Source of the DNA: Dactylorhiza incarnata
Taxonomy: Eukaryota; Streptophyta; Magnoliopsida; Asparagales; Orchidaceae
Direction of reading: 5' to 3'
Assembly (NCBI GenBank): GCA_033032865.1
Contig: JAWHQI010000065.1
Location: 2,170,001-2,234,000, forward strand
DNA length: 64,000 bases
The notes under the pieces are model-generated. The model worked only from the letters and a program-made list of their open reading frames with translations. It was not told where the DNA came from and ran no database searches. Position 1 is the first letter of the stretch. Each line of letters starts with the position of its first letter. Below are positions 1-10,853 of this stretch, piece after piece. The position numbers were made by a program, and so were the translations under genes.

Positions 1-771
1 GTAACTGTTAAAAGCTCTTTTCCTGTAAATCTGATATTTTGATTTGTTGCTAACCCTTGTTTATTGAAAATCTTGGTTTTATTCTTGTTGCCACTTGCCC
101 TTTCTTGCTGAGGCATTCTTTTCTTTTGAATGTCTCAGGCTCAGAGAGCAGTAACAGTTTGGGTGGTAGAGTTGGTGTCTTCGGAGATGCGGTTAGTTGC
201 AGTTGTCCGCTTTCCCCTCACTGTTGTGAGGTAGTTGTTTCTTTTCTTTAGCTTTAGTTTTTCAGTGTTAGATTACTCGCTAGCTTTTCTGCTGTTACTT
301 GCTGGTTATTTCTCATACTTGCTCTCTGAGAAGTTTTATGTTAGGATGCATGAGTTATTTTATGTATAGCAAATGTCATTCTTGCATAACATGATTTTAT
401 GTAAATGTCACATACTTTGAAGATCGTAGAAAAATCCTTCTTTACTTATACTAAATCTAGAGATGTGCATATCATTGCTGGGATGTTCGATCTTCATGCT
501 CATATAGGATAAAATGAATCTATCTTTCCGCTGCGTATGTATAGATTTCTACTCGTGGACTAGTTGATCCACTGGACCGACGGACACAGTCTTAAGCTAA
601 AAATGTAAATCCTCAATTTAACCCAAACAGATTTGTCTTTTATAAAGTTTCGTGAGTAGTAGCTGCCTGAGCGTCTGTAGTTGTCCCCTGCATGACGTGG
701 CATCATAACGCGTATTTTCCCCTTGCTCTGATAATATTTATTAAATTCGTGGGAAAATGCGGGTTGTGACA
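1..771 (-). repeat. Gypsy-type LTR, minus orientation, cut by window edge
   Basis: The right edge reads GGGTTGTGACA, so on the minus strand the LTR opens TGTCACAACCCG, a start seen in related form on other LTRs here (37053, 54210, 61540, 14519). The sequence to its right (from 772) is the 3' part of a Copia gag on the minus strand, so this LTR appears to have inserted into that gene. Nothing in the segment encodes a convincing protein; a 64-codon frame near the start has no family signature. Assignment to the Tekay/Del branch is inferred from LTR end style only; the other end lies outside the window. Confidence 0.5.
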
Positions 772-1979
772 GTAAACAGGGGGCTCTGATAAGTACCTTC
801 TCAGGAGAGGTGTCCTCATCCTGGATGTCTTCATCTATAGCCATAAGACCAATCTGTGCCTCCTCTTCAGATTCTGAGGAGCTTGAATCAGAATCACTAA
901 ATGTTCAGATTTTCTTTGCAATAAATCCTCTTTCAGAATTCTTCTTATCCTTTGGATTTCTCCTGTCTTCAGACCTCCTTGACTCCTTTTTAGAGGGGCA
1001 GTCAGCTATCATGTGCCCTGTTTTCTTACAGCAATAACACAGTATTAGCTAAATCATATTTGTTAGGTTTAGATTTATACCTTTCTTCCCTTGATGGCTT
1101 GGATCTGTCATGATGACCAGATCTTTTGGAGTTAGATGAAGATGATCTGTAGCTGTCTCTTCTCCTTCTAGATAGCAGCTTTTTAAATTGTTTGGAGAAG
1201 AGTGTCAGTTCCTTGTTTGACTCTGATGTGCTGGCATCAGAGGCCTCACTGCTTTCAGACTCCTCCTGAAATGTAGAAGTCTTATCTTTAGTTCCCCCTG
1301 ACCTTTCCTCTTCAGCTTTTCTTGTGTTGAGTTGAAGCTCATGGGACATAAGTTTTCCATACAGATTTTTGGGCTCCATGATGCCCAAATTTCCCATCTC
1401 CCTGATGACACATTTCTTGATATCCCATTTCTTAGTGAGAGATCTAAGGAATTTGTCATTAAAATCAGAATTTGTGAATTCCCTTCCATAGTTTCTTAGG
1501 TTATTCACAATTTTGAAAAACCTCTCATAGCAGTTAGAGATGATTTCATTCTTGCTTTGTTTGAAAGCCTCATACTCTTGGTTCAGAAGGGACTTCCTGT
1601 CATCCCTTACCTCCTTTTTCCCCTCCATGTAGACAATCAAGGAGTCCCATATCTCCTTGACAGATTTGCAGTGAATGAGATTTTGGAGGGTGTAGTCATT
1701 AATTGCACTTACTATAATATTTTTTGCCCTTTTATCAAGTGCAACCAAGGCAAGCTCATCCTTGCTCATATCAGAGTACTTCTTTGGTACTCTCTGGGTA
1801 GGATTTATGGTAGAAGCTATCATGGGAATGTGGGGTCCCTCTTGAACAACAACAAAGACTCTGGGATCTGCAGCCTCCATGAACAACCAGACTCTTTCTT
1901 TCCAGATAGGGAAGTTTTCTTTAGAGCACACTAGAAGCTTCATGGACCTCATCTCTCTATACTGATCACCTCCAGCCAT
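772..1979 (-). pseudogene. gag: Copia gag (Sirevirus-like), degraded
   Basis: Structural capsid protein of a Copia retrotransposon. The main frame runs from an ATG at 1979 to about 1026 and shows the DUF4219/UBN2-type gag body: an early FPIWKERVWLFMEA stretch, then SVKEIWDSL and DDRKSLLNQEYEAF. A Ser/Glu-rich segment and an Arg/Ser-rich basic segment follow. After a frameshift near 1040 a CCHC knuckle is readable (CKKTGHMIADCP) and then an acidic Asp/Ser/Glu tail, a layout typical of Sirevirus Gag. The frame is lost at 772 where an LTR has inserted. Lineage assignment is by motif memory, not by alignment. Confidence 0.8.
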
Positions 1980-2032
1980 TTGAGAATAGTTCCAAAGATT
2001 TAGATCTGACTGTTAAGTCACTTCTTGATCAA

Positions 2033-2048
2033 CCTATCTCTGATACCA
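2033..2048 (-). promoter_or_regulatory. Primer binding site of element C
   Basis: On the minus strand this reads TGGTATCAGAGATAGG, matching the 3' end of plant initiator tRNA-Met as used by Copia elements. It lies two bases inside the LTR edge at 2051 and about 55 bases upstream of the gag start at 1979, the expected order for a minus-strand element. Confidence 0.85.
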
Positions 2049-2050
2049 CT

Positions 2051-2890
2051 TGTTGTTTATGGAACTATCACCTAGAGGGGGAGGGGGGAGAATAGGTGAT
2101 GTGACTGTTTTTAAACTTAAGCTTATGACAATAAAAGTAAATCACAACACAGAACATAATCACAGAACACAACACACAGAGAGACTAGATTTATAGTGGT
2201 TCCCCAGATGATGGGTACTCCACTGTCCCCCTTCACTTATCTAGCAGTGTGCTAGACTTGGCCAACTCCTCCAAAAACGCAGATCTCCTTCACAGATCCT
2301 ATAACTCAAGTACTACAGGCCCTACAGCTCAGACACAACTGACCCTATAACTCAGATCCACTTAGGATCCTACCTCAGGTTCCTGGAACCTTACAGCTCA
2401 GACACAACAAACCCTACAACTCAGATCCACTTAGGATCCTACCTCAGGTTCCCAGAACCCTACAACTCAGGCACAAAGGCCCTACAACTCAGATCTTTAG
2501 CAGATCCTACCTCAGAGTGCAAGCACTCCCACAGCTCAGATCTCAAAGAGATCCTACGGTGAATGTAAATAGTTTACAATACAGAAGAACACTCCACATT
2601 GTAAAGGATAAAAATAGCCTGGAGAGTCTTCTGATGCCTGAGGCAGACGTCCTCTAGATCTGACGAGAAGACTTTGAAGGACTTGAAAATGATGCACAAT
2701 AACTTCTCTTTTTGATCTTCTTCTTCACTTTGGAACAATACTTATCAGTCGATGATGCTTGACTGATTCTTGGAGAACTGAGATTGCAAGAAGATTGTTT
2801 TCGTGAATGTTCCTTTAGCCGTACTGATGGCCGTTACTTTCTTTCGATTCGTTAGTGCCGTTTTTGTTAGGGCAACCATCTTATCATTAT
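2051..2890 (-). repeat. LTR of element C, inner half (U5 side)
   Basis: It starts TGTTG at 2051 next to the primer binding site and runs to the insertion point of the plus-strand Copia at 2891. It contains a run of short C/A-rich tandem units (2281-2558) and no coding capacity of its own. The outer half is proposed to be about 7600-8232. Confidence 0.55.
2281..2558. repeat. Minisatellite, about 69-bp period, inside an LTR
   Basis: About four units built around ACTCAGATCCACTTAGGATC and CCTACCTCAGGTTCC. The two best-preserved units start near 2350 and 2420, giving a 69-base period; the outer units are diverged and shorter. The array lies in the inner half of the element C LTR. Confidence 0.75.
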
Positions 2891-3072
2891 TGTTAGAAAA
2901 GTCCATGTAAAGACCCATATTGAAGCCCATTTATTTTCTTGTTTCTCTCTCTTTATTTTAGTCCCACATCGTGTGTAAGGAACTCCTCTCTCTTTCTCCC
3001 TCCTATATATTTGTATTCATATATTGTATTTGAATATAGAAGAGAATATACAAGGTTCTGCTCTTTTCTACA
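2891..3072 (+). repeat. 5' LTR of Copia element J
   Basis: A short LTR of about 182 bases that opens TGTTAGAAAAGTCC and ends TTTTCTACA directly before the primer binding site. A TATA-like CCTATATATTTG near 3002 may be its promoter. The length matches the LTR at 14288-14469, though the sequences are only loosely similar. Confidence 0.75.
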
Positions 3073-3087
3073 TGGTATCAGAGCCAG
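3073..3087 (+). promoter_or_regulatory. Primer binding site of element J
   Basis: TGGTATCAGAGCCAG directly abuts the LTR end. It matches the 3' end of plant initiator tRNA-Met, the usual primer for Copia minus-strand DNA synthesis. Confidence 0.9.
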
Positions 3088-3684
3088 TTTCGGTCCGAAC
3101 CTGCGGTTAACCCTTCGAATCCGCCTGCTCTCTGCGTCCCTGCGATCTCCATTTTTTTCTAACCGCAGCTCCCCTGCGGGCTCTCATCTCCTACCCGCTT
3201 CCTCTTCTCCTCGGCTCTCTTATAGCCTCATCCTGTCTGACAAGTGGCCCCCGCTCCTCCTGCTCGCTGCTTGCTCCGCTCCCGTGCGGTCTCCTTTTCG
3301 CTACTTGCTCATTGTGCCGCTGCAGCTCGCGCCTCCTCCCAGCTCGTGTCGTCTCCCTCTGCTCGCGCCGTCTCCCTCTGTTCGCGCGATCTCCCTCTAA
3401 CCACAGCTCCCAGCAGCCTCCTTATCCAGCGGACTTCCTCTGCCTGCGCTGTCTCCCTCTCTTCGCGCGATCTCCTTCTAACCGCAGCTACCACCGACCT
3501 CATCTCCCAGTGGTCTCCTAGTGGTTTGTCGTGGTTTGCCAGTAGTCTCCCAGCGGTCTCCCCGCGGACTTGCCGTGGTCTTCCAGCAATCTCCCTGCGG
3601 TCCAGCGATCGCGGTCTTGCCGTGCCCATCAGTCTCCCTTCTTACCGACCTCTCTGCTCTAGCCGCTCTAACCGCTGAAACCAA
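3088..3684 (+). other. C-rich untranslated leader of element J
   Basis: About 600 bases between the primer binding site and gag. It is strongly C/T-rich with repeated short units such as GCGATCTCC and CTAACCGCAGCT. Long frames run through it on both strands, but they are Ser/Pro/Arg-rich products of base composition with no domain signature, so I treat the segment as leader. Confidence 0.6.
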
Positions 3685-4640
3685 ATGGGTTCCTCCAGTA
3701 ATCCTTCAGAGTATCCCGACGAGCAGACCACCTCCTCTCCTGCAGCCCGCTTGCTCCCCACTCCCGAACCGCGCTACGAGCTAAGAATCACCACCATCTC
3801 CCTGACTGGAAGTAAAACTTTGTCGAATGGGTGCACTCTGTCAGACGGGTTCTTCAGTCCAAGGGACTTCTGTTTCATCTCATTAAGGAGCCTCCTTCTG
3901 ATCCTACTGATGACTGGCTGCGTAACGATGGTTGTGTTCAGACGTGGCTTCTCAACTCACTTGATGACGAACCTTACCGCATGACCATGTATCATGAGAC
4001 GGCCAAGGCAATGCGGGAGGACCTCCACTCCTTTACACTTATATGACATCATTACCGAGCTTCAAACTCTTAACATTGGCGGGGCTGCCGACTTAACCTC
4101 ATTTGTTGCTCGGGTTAAGACTATTGCTGAAGCTTGGATCCAACATTAGCCCTCTACTACAGATCTAGCTGCCCAGCGTGCTCAAAAAGAGGCTGTTTGT
4201 ATTGCCATGATGATGACTCGTGTCCCGCTTTATCTTCAGAGTATTCGGGCTCAGATCCTTCCGTCCGCTACTACCCCGTCATTATCTGATGTATGCTTCA
4301 TGTTGCTCAAAGTTTCACCGCCTCCTGATACTACTGGACCTCCCTCATTGTTCCTTCTCTAGCACTCGTCTGCGCCATTACTATCTCTCCCTCCCGCTGC
4401 TCGTGGAGGACGTTCAGACTCTCGGGGCGGGGGTCGCGGAGGCCGGCCACATCCTAAGTGTTCGTTCTGCGGAAACGATGGACATCTTGAGGCACTCTGC
4501 TACCGTAAACATGGTCGTCCTCCTCATCCGACTGCTTATATTGCTGCTGACAATCCCTCTGCCAGTCGTGCTGATCTTGAAGCGGTTCGCCTCTAGCTCC
4601 AGCAACTTCACGGGATGCTCCATCACCCACCTGCCTCCGT
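3685..4640 (+). pseudogene. gag: Copia gag of element J, frameshifted
   Basis: The likely start is the ATG at 3685 (MGSSSNPSEYPDEQ). Capsid-like sequence follows in pieces: SKGLLFHLIKEPPSDPTDDW and then WLLNSLDDEPYRMTMYHET, as in plant Copia UBN2/Gag proteins. A CCHC knuckle is intact at about 4458-4500 (CSFCGNDGHLEALC), followed by YRKHGRPPHPTAYIAA, a common end of this gag type. Between these blocks the frame shifts several times and stops occur near 4045 and 4150, so no full protein can be made. Confidence 0.8.
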
Positions 4641-7600
4641 CGCCTCCATCTCCAATGAAGGTATCGCTTGTCTTTCCATTAGTCCGCGTTGGATAGTGGA
4701 TTCAGGTGCTACCCACCATATTACCTCGCTGAGACCACATCAATACTTCGATTCTCCTCATTCTAAGTGTATCATAGTGGCTAATGATGACACCTTCCCT
4801 GTCTCCGGCTCTGCTGATATCCCTCTCAATTCTTCTATCTCTCTTGCTCGGCTCTTCATGTTCCGAGTTCCCCGTTTAATTTACTTTCTGTTAGTCGCCT
4901 CACTACCGATTTCTCAGTAACATTCACTTCTTCTTCTTTTTTGATGCATGATCGACGAACGCGGAGTATCATTGGTAAGGGACGACTGAAAAACGGGCTC
5001 TACCTTCTTGATGTTTTTCCTACCATCCTCTCCCCAGTCTCCTCCGTTGATTGGCATCAGCGTCTTGGGCATGCCCCTCATCTAGTCATTCAAAAGACTC
5101 TTCCAGATATCTCTCTTTCTGCTTTTAAGTCTGAATCATGTATCTTGGGAAAATAACATCGTTCCTCTTTTCCTCCTCATTGTACTCGGAGCTCTGCTCC
5201 TTTTGTTTTAGTAAATTCCGATGTTTGGGGCCCGTATAAAATTATTAGTATCTCTGGTTATCGCTATTTCATTACCTTTATTGATGATTATTCTCGCACA
5301 ACTTGGTTGTGTTTACTTCGTGATCGCTCCGAGCTTCCCCATGTATTTCAGGCTTTCGTTTTTGAGATTTGCACGCAGTTTTCCGAAAACATAAAAACTC
5401 TCCGGACAGATAATGCTCGCGAATATACTATCCATGAAATTGGTAATCTCTGCTCTGAATTTGGGATAATTCACCAGACGTCGTGTGCCTATACCCCCCA
5501 ACAAAACGGTGTTGCTGAACGGAAAAATAGACATTTGCTCGATATTTCTCGTTCTCCCACGATCCACATGCAGGTACCCAAAGCCCATTGGAATTTTGCG
5601 CTGTCCACAACATGTTATCTCATTGACCGTCTCCCTTCCTCCGTCCTCCAAAATGCTACTCCGTTTAGCCTCTTTTTCCTCTCCACTCCGACATTCTCTC
5701 TCACTCCCCGCATATTTGGTTGTATCTGCTACGTTCACCTACTTGGTCCGTCCATAACAAGTTGGATCTCCGAGCCAAACACATATTCGTCTGCTATTCA
5801 CGTACTCAGAAAGGCTACGTCAGTTACTCTCCTGCTACCTGAAAAGTGACCGTTTCAGCTGATGTTACTTTTCAGGAGGATTAACCTTTCTTCTCCGCAC
5901 CAACCCCACCTCTTCCACCACCATCCTTCCCACGACCTGTCGTTCCCGTTACCACTCCTCTACCACTGCTTCTTCCTGACCCTGCTCCCACTCTCCACAA
6001 GCCACCTCTTATCTGTGTCTACACCCGTCGCACTCCTCGCTCCGTTGCCCCAATACCGTCGGCGTCGACTTCTGACACTCTGCGCCCTGCTGATCCGACA
6101 CCGACGTCTACCGCTCATCCCATGACGAACTATGTATCCTTACATCGCCTGTCCCCACCGCTTCATCACTTTGCTACTCCATTATCCTCTATTTCTGTAC
6201 CTAACTCTGTGCAGGAGGCTCTCCAACATCCAGGCTGGCAGGCAACCATGGATGAAGAAATGACAGCTCTCTCGGCTAACCAGACATCGGACCTGGTCCC
6301 TCTCCCTCCAGGTCAGACTCCTGTTGGGTGTAAATGGGTCTTTGTCATCAATCATGCTCCTGATGGGACAATTGATCTTCTGAAAGCCCGACTGGTGGCT
6401 CGTGGATTTACCCAACAACACGGTCTCGATTATGAGGAAACATTCTCTCCAGTAGCCAAGCTCAACACAGTTCGTGTCCTCTCCGTGACTGTGCATCACC
6501 AATGACCCTTACATCAACTGGTTATCAAGAATGCCTTTTTAAATGGTGACCTACAAGAAACAATCTACATGCAACATCCTCCCGGGTTTGAGACCACGGG
6601 GGAGTCCCGAGTTTGTCCCCTTAAGAAGTCAATCTATGGTCTCAAACAATCCCCTTGGGCATGGTTTGACAAGTTCAGTAAGACTATTCGGGAAGTTGGC
6701 TTTACTCGGAGCTCGACAGACTTCTCTTTGTTCACTCGACATCGAACAACATTAACGGTTCTTCTGTTGGTATATGCTGATGACATCCTAATCACTGGAA
6801 ATGATTCAAAGGGAATACAAGCGGTCAAACAACCCCTTAGCTCCGTCTTTCAAACAAAAGATCTGGGGAACCTTCGATACTTTCTTGGTCTTGAGATTCG
6901 TGAGACGTCCTGATGGACTTGTCCTCTCTCAACGGAAGTACTGTCTCGATCTTCTTCAGGATGCTGACTACTCTGGATGCAAGCTGATTAACACTCCTAT
7001 GGATGTCAATCACAAGCTGTGTGCACATGCCTCTGATGATGATCTTCCTCTTCCAAATCCAGAATATTATCGACGACTTGTTGAAAAACTGATTTACCTA
7101 ACGGTCACTAGACCAGATATATCCTTTGCTACTGTGGTTGTCAGCCGGTTTATGCATTCCCCTTGAATGTCTCATCTTCAGGCCGTCGAACGCATCCTAA
7201 GATATCTAAAAATAGCCTGTGGTCAAGAGCTGGTATACAAAACCTCGTCTTCTACTCCAACTGTGATTGCGTATTCTGATGCAGATTATGCTGGTTCTCT
7301 GGATGATCGGCGGTCTACTAATGGATTTGTACCTACTTTGAAGGTCACCTTGTTACCTGGCGTAATAAGAAACAAGCTGTGGTTGCTCGATCTTCAGCTG
7401 AAGCGGAATACCGTTCGATGACATCAGTTGTCTCTGAACTCACATGGCTTGAAAGTCTTCTCGCTGATCTAGGAGTAAAACTTCCCTCACCAGCTATCTT
7501 ACTATGTGACAGTCAAGCCGCTATACACATAGCTAATAACCCGGTCTTCCACGAAAGAACGAAACACATTGAAGTGGACTGTCACTTAATCTAGGAGAAA
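4641..7600 (+). pseudogene. pol: Copia pol of element J (PR-IN-RT-RH), broken
   Basis: Protease: WIVDSGATHHI near 4690. Integrase: WHQRLGHAP near 5050, then the catalytic core with FITFIDDYSRTTW, a DNAREY block and HQTSCAYTPQQNGVAERKNR. Reverse transcriptase from about 6200: [31 protein letters not shown] and the catalytic YADDILITGND near 6774. RNase H: AYSDADYAGSLDDRRSTNG near 7270 and SSAEAEYRSM, then CDSQAAIHIANNP up to about 7590. The order IN before RT shows Copia rather than gypsy. Stops or frame changes occur near 5155, 5850, 6500, 6910 and 7166, so the gene is dead. Confidence 0.92.
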
Positions 7601-8232
7601 ATTCAAATGAAGAAGTTTCGACGATATGAGCGATATCTCGATAGCTTGCCGTTTCAGCGATCCATCTTGGACTTAGACAACTCTTCAATTCTTCTGAATT
7701 CTTCACTTGTAATAGGTATCTCGATGATATATGACATAACTGATTCTCCTTGAGTCCTTACGAGGATATCGTCGTGTGTATCTTGTTGACATAACGATAT
7801 ATGCTTTGGCAGACTTTCCTGAGTTCTCACAACGACATCGTCGCGTGTACCTTGTTGACACGACGATATCGTCGTGATCTTCTTAATGTCACGACGATTA
7901 TTGACTTAGTTGTTTATTCTTGTTCTCACAACGATATCGTCGTGTGTACTTTGTTAGCACAACGATATCGTCGTGTTCTTCTTATTGTCACGACGATTCT
8001 TGACTTAGTTCTTCTGCTGTCTTCTGCGAGTGATCACAACGATATCGTCGAGTGAGTGTTATATACACGACGATATTTGCCTTAGTCAATTTTGCTTGAT
8101 CTTAAAACATTATACTTAATGTTGTCTCAGCCTGCTCATATCACATCAAATGAACATCAAATACAAATTGCTTTTATCATTGACCTGATCACTTTTTCAA
8201 ATCAGGAACATTACTGGACACTGTTCCCAACA
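7601..8232 (-). repeat. Probable outer half (U3) of the element C LTR
   Basis: No protein signature. The right edge CCCAACA at 8226-8232 reads TGTTGGG on the minus strand, the same LTR start as the Copia-like element at 19968. Between 7740 and 8060 the segment is crowded with ACGATATCGT-type palindromes. It is interpreted as the U3 half of the LTR whose inner half is 2051-2890; the exact junction with the inserted Copia near 7600 is uncertain. Confidence 0.5.
7740..8060. repeat. Palindrome-rich tandem repeat (CGATATCG units)
   Basis: At least five close copies of a palindrome of the type CACGACGATATCGTCGTG. Two neighbouring units of about 100 bases (starting near 7825 and 7925) share the order CTCACAACGA-palindrome, GTGTAC, a second palindrome, TTCTT, GTCACGACGATT, TTGACTTAGTT. 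Such clustered palindromes are a known trait of Sirevirus-type LTRs. Confidence 0.7.
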
Positions 8233-8911
8233 ACAGGTGCACGAAGGAAGCGTTGATGTTTGCGGGTGAAGGAGAAGCCTACTGCGAACACCCGTGTGGT
8301 GGAAGGAAGCCCTTGGTCTCAGTCGCTCTCTCTGGAGATGAGAGTAGTGGTTACGGGTGGAAGTAGAGGCATCCTGTGAATCTTACGAACCGCCACTCCA
8401 TTTTCTTAAGGAGAGTGGGTTTCGATTACGGTTGAAGGAAATAGGCCCTTTTTCGTTAATTACAAATGTGCCACTGCACATCAAAAACATACCAATTTAG
8501 TGTGTTACGCTCTCGCGAGTTACGAAATCGCGCTGAAAATAACATCATAATCTTTCTAACTAAATGCCATTATTTAATATATCAATTCACAGTAAAGGTG
8601 CAGATAACTCGATGTTGCCGGTCAAAATCATTCATGATCGAACCCTGAAATTAAAATATGAAGATAGGTAAATTTCGGATATTATAGTTTCTCTCTATGT
8701 TTCTTTCAACATTACAGAGAGGAGCAATATGGTTTATATACTCATATATAGTAAGAGGATTTGGCTTAGTGGGACAAATGAGGATCCATCATTTCATGAA
8801 GGATTTCCCTCCAACTATTTTGAGTTCCCTCTAAATGATTTTGAACTTTTCTCATCACTTGATGTAGAGCCTAAATACCAAACACTAAGCAGGCTAAAAG
8901 AAATGAATATA
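8233..8911. other. No gene recognised
   Basis: Intergenic or intronic sequence between an LTR end and a LINE tail. Short frames exist, but none shows a family motif, and no exon of the deaminase gene upstream of 9683 could be recognised here. Confidence 0.5.
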
Positions 8912-9420
8912 CAAATACAACAACACTCAATCTTTTATCCCACCATAGTGGGGTCGGCTATATGGATCATTTATCGCCATTGCACCCTATCTTTAGTCAT
9001 AATCTTACTAATGCCTAAGTACACCATCTCTTTCCTTATAGTTTCATTCCAAGTCTTTTTTGGTCTACCCCTCCCCCGTTTAACATGCCTAGTAGCTTAA
9101 CATCACAACGCTTAACAGGTGCCTCTAATGGTCTCCTTTATACGTGTCCGAACAATCTTAATCGAGCTTCTCACATCTTCTCTACAATTGGTGCCACTCT
9201 TGTCTTATCCCTAATACATTCATTCCTAATTTTATCCGCTCTCATTTATCCACACATCCACCTAAGTATTCTCATCTCCGCAACTCCCCTTTTTTGCTCA
9301 TGTATATAATTCACTGCCAAAAGTCAGAACCGCAGAGCATCGTTGGTCTAATTGTAGTACGGTAAAACTTGCCTTTAAATTTGAGTAGTACTTTACTTAA
9401 AAGAAATGAATATAAATGAA
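8912..9420 (-). mobile_element. RTE-clade LINE, 3' fragment
   Basis: On the minus strand the end of an RTE LINE is readable in broken frames: FKGKFYRTTIRPTMLCG (about 9380-9330), then AEMRILRWMCG near 9285 and RLRLFGHVYKGD near 9150. The 3' end reads into the typical ACCCCACTATGGTGGGATAA and a TTG-rich tail near 8912. Many stops interrupt it. 5' truncation at integration is normal for LINEs, so only the last part of the ORF is present. It lies just upstream of the host exon at 9683. Confidence 0.85.
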
Positions 9421-9682
9421 TAAAATTTCCAACAGAATTACCACCACATGCTGGCATGGGGACACTGTGCTCTCCCTCTAGTCTTATAAAATAATATTAT
9501 TAGTTTAAGTTTATTTTGGAAAGTAAGCTACAATTTGGTTTTGAAGGTAAGCTGATTAAACTTGTAGAAGGCATCTCTAAACTTTACTTTTCTCTATGGA
9601 GATGCAGAAAATGAATCTGTGAGAACAAATTTTTTGTCTGCTTGGCTTTTCTTAGCAATTTTATCTTCAATACTTGTATCAG

Positions 9683-9841
9683 GTTACCTGTTTTGCCGAA
9701 GCAGGGGGCCAGCATGTAGCTGAAATGGCTAGAGCTGTCAAATTACTTGGCTTACGTGCCTGTTTGACACAATCGACAATGGACTCGGGGAAAGGTCTTC
9801 CAGCAAATTGGAGTTCACTGTCTACTGATCACTGTATTCAG
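9683..9841 (+). CDS. Amidohydrolase (MTA/SAH deaminase-like), internal exon 1 of 5 visible
   Basis: A 53-codon exon in phase 0 with acceptor TTGTATCAG before 9683 and donor GTCAAG from 9842. It encodes VTCFAEAGGQHVAEMARAV and LGLRACLTQSTMDSG, matching the segment just after the N-terminal HxH region of the MtaD/SsnA-type amidohydrolases. These enzymes bind a divalent metal and hydrolytically deaminate 5-methylthioadenosine or S-adenosylhomocysteine in bacteria; the plant role is not settled. The exons upstream were not found in 1-9682 and should lie left of the window. The next exon is 22.6 kb away. Frame and splice sites are intact, so the gene is probably functional. Confidence 0.9.
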
Positions 9842-10196
9842 GTCAAGCTTAAAATTCTGAATTTTTGTATTGCTTTTACTTGGAGGCTATATTAATCTGA
9901 TGTCTATGAACATTGAGTTTTTTTCCATTCCATATTCCATCATTACATCTTCAACACTTTATCCCTACTCTTTGGGCTGGTTACTATTTGGGGCCGGCTT
10001 TTTGAATACTCATTTCTCAGTTTGTTAGTTTCAATTATTGTTTGAAGTCTTAAATCATTAACCACTAGTCATCTTGAACAATTTTCATTCATGTACGAGC
10101 CTAAACCACCTAAATCAATTTTCATTCATGTACTTAATATAAATTTTGTCTTTCCATTCATCTAATATCATTGTTTTTGATTGGATGCTATTATGG
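9842..10196 (+). other. Host intron sequence, no gene seen
   Basis: AT-rich start of the 22,588-base intron (9842-32429) of the deaminase-like gene. No repeat structure or coding motif was recognised. Confidence 0.6.
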
Positions 10197-10853
10197 GCCT
10201 TTCCGTAGTGCGTTAATATCTCGTTGGTCATGGTGGTGGTGATGGAGATACAAGGGAGCCGAGCTCAACCTACGAAAAATACGAGGAGAAGGAAGAAAGG
10301 GTGCAATGCTTAACCCTAACCTTATAAGGGGGTGAGGAAGAAAGAACTAGAGAGAGAAAGAGTATTGATCTTTCACAAACTCTTGCATGCCTCCATTCTT
10401 GATCCCAATGGTCTATAAATAGCATTACATAGTGACATGAGTGTAAATAACCCCAACATGAAGAGAAAAACTCAAAACAATAAAAGACACTAAGGACTCG
10501 TACGACTCGTAACATAGACTTGATTAATACAAGACGCCTATAGACACATGAAGATGCTAAATAATGACATTAATTAAATATTCACAATAATTGATAATAG
10601 ATAATTGGTCGTGTGGGACCAACATATGTATAGCCCCTAACATGATATTAGAGCATGCTAAAACAACGACCCACTCCTATGTTCCATAATAAAAAGGAAG
10701 TCCACGTGTTAAAGGTCAAAACCCCTTAAGGTGGCGCATTAAGAATATAGTTACCCATTGGAAAACACATGTGGTCTTATACACTTAATATTGATTTTGG
10801 GCCTCTCCATCTACAGCCAAATGATTTTGGGTTGGATGCATATATTCTAACAA
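10197..10853. mobile_element. Unclassified insertion flanked by 9-base repeats
   Basis: CTATTATGG occurs at 10188-10196 and again at 10854-10862, as expected for a 9-base target duplication. Inside, CCCCTAACA followed by TGATATTAGAGC near 10632-10653 resembles an LTR end plus a decayed tRNA-Met primer site. A 9-base duplication would suit a Mutator-like element, whereas the primer-site resemblance points to a Copia relic; no terminal inverted repeat is obvious. Class is left open. Confidence 0.3.

Larger units (their letters stand above)
2891..7600 (+). mobile_element. Decayed Copia retrotransposon (element J)
   Basis: Order on the plus strand: LTR (2891-3072), primer binding site, C-rich leader, gag, protease, integrase, reverse transcriptase, RNase H, which is the Ty1/Copia gene order. 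The coding region is broken by several frameshifts and stops. The 3' end is lost: similarity stops just after the RNase H motif HIEVDCHLI and its following EKIQMK, and no second LTR is visible before 8232. It lies between what look like two halves of an older LTR. The flank before the LTR is ATTAT, but no matching duplication was found downstream. Confidence 0.85.
772..8232 (-). mobile_element. Sirevirus-like Copia remnant (element C) with nested Copia
   Basis: A minus-strand Copia-type element: gag at 772-1979, a primer binding site at 2033-2048, and an LTR beginning at 2051. The LTR outer end (TGTTGGG on the minus strand) appears to be at 8232, with a plus-strand Copia (2891 to about 7600) lying between the two LTR halves. 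The halves sum to roughly 1.4-1.5 kb, close to the 1.66 kb LTR of the related element at 19968. No pol is left in the window; the left side is cut by the LTR ending at 771. That both halves belong to one LTR is inference. Confidence 0.55.

Noticed and set aside
57..251. 64-codon frame considered as an upstream exon of the deaminase gene
   Set aside because: No match to the N-terminal part of the family (no HxH motif) and it lies within a proposed LTR.
1..9682. Search for the deaminase exon carrying the HxH motif and the GIELIHSG-type lead-in
   Set aside because: Not found on the plus strand; the exon most likely lies left of the window.
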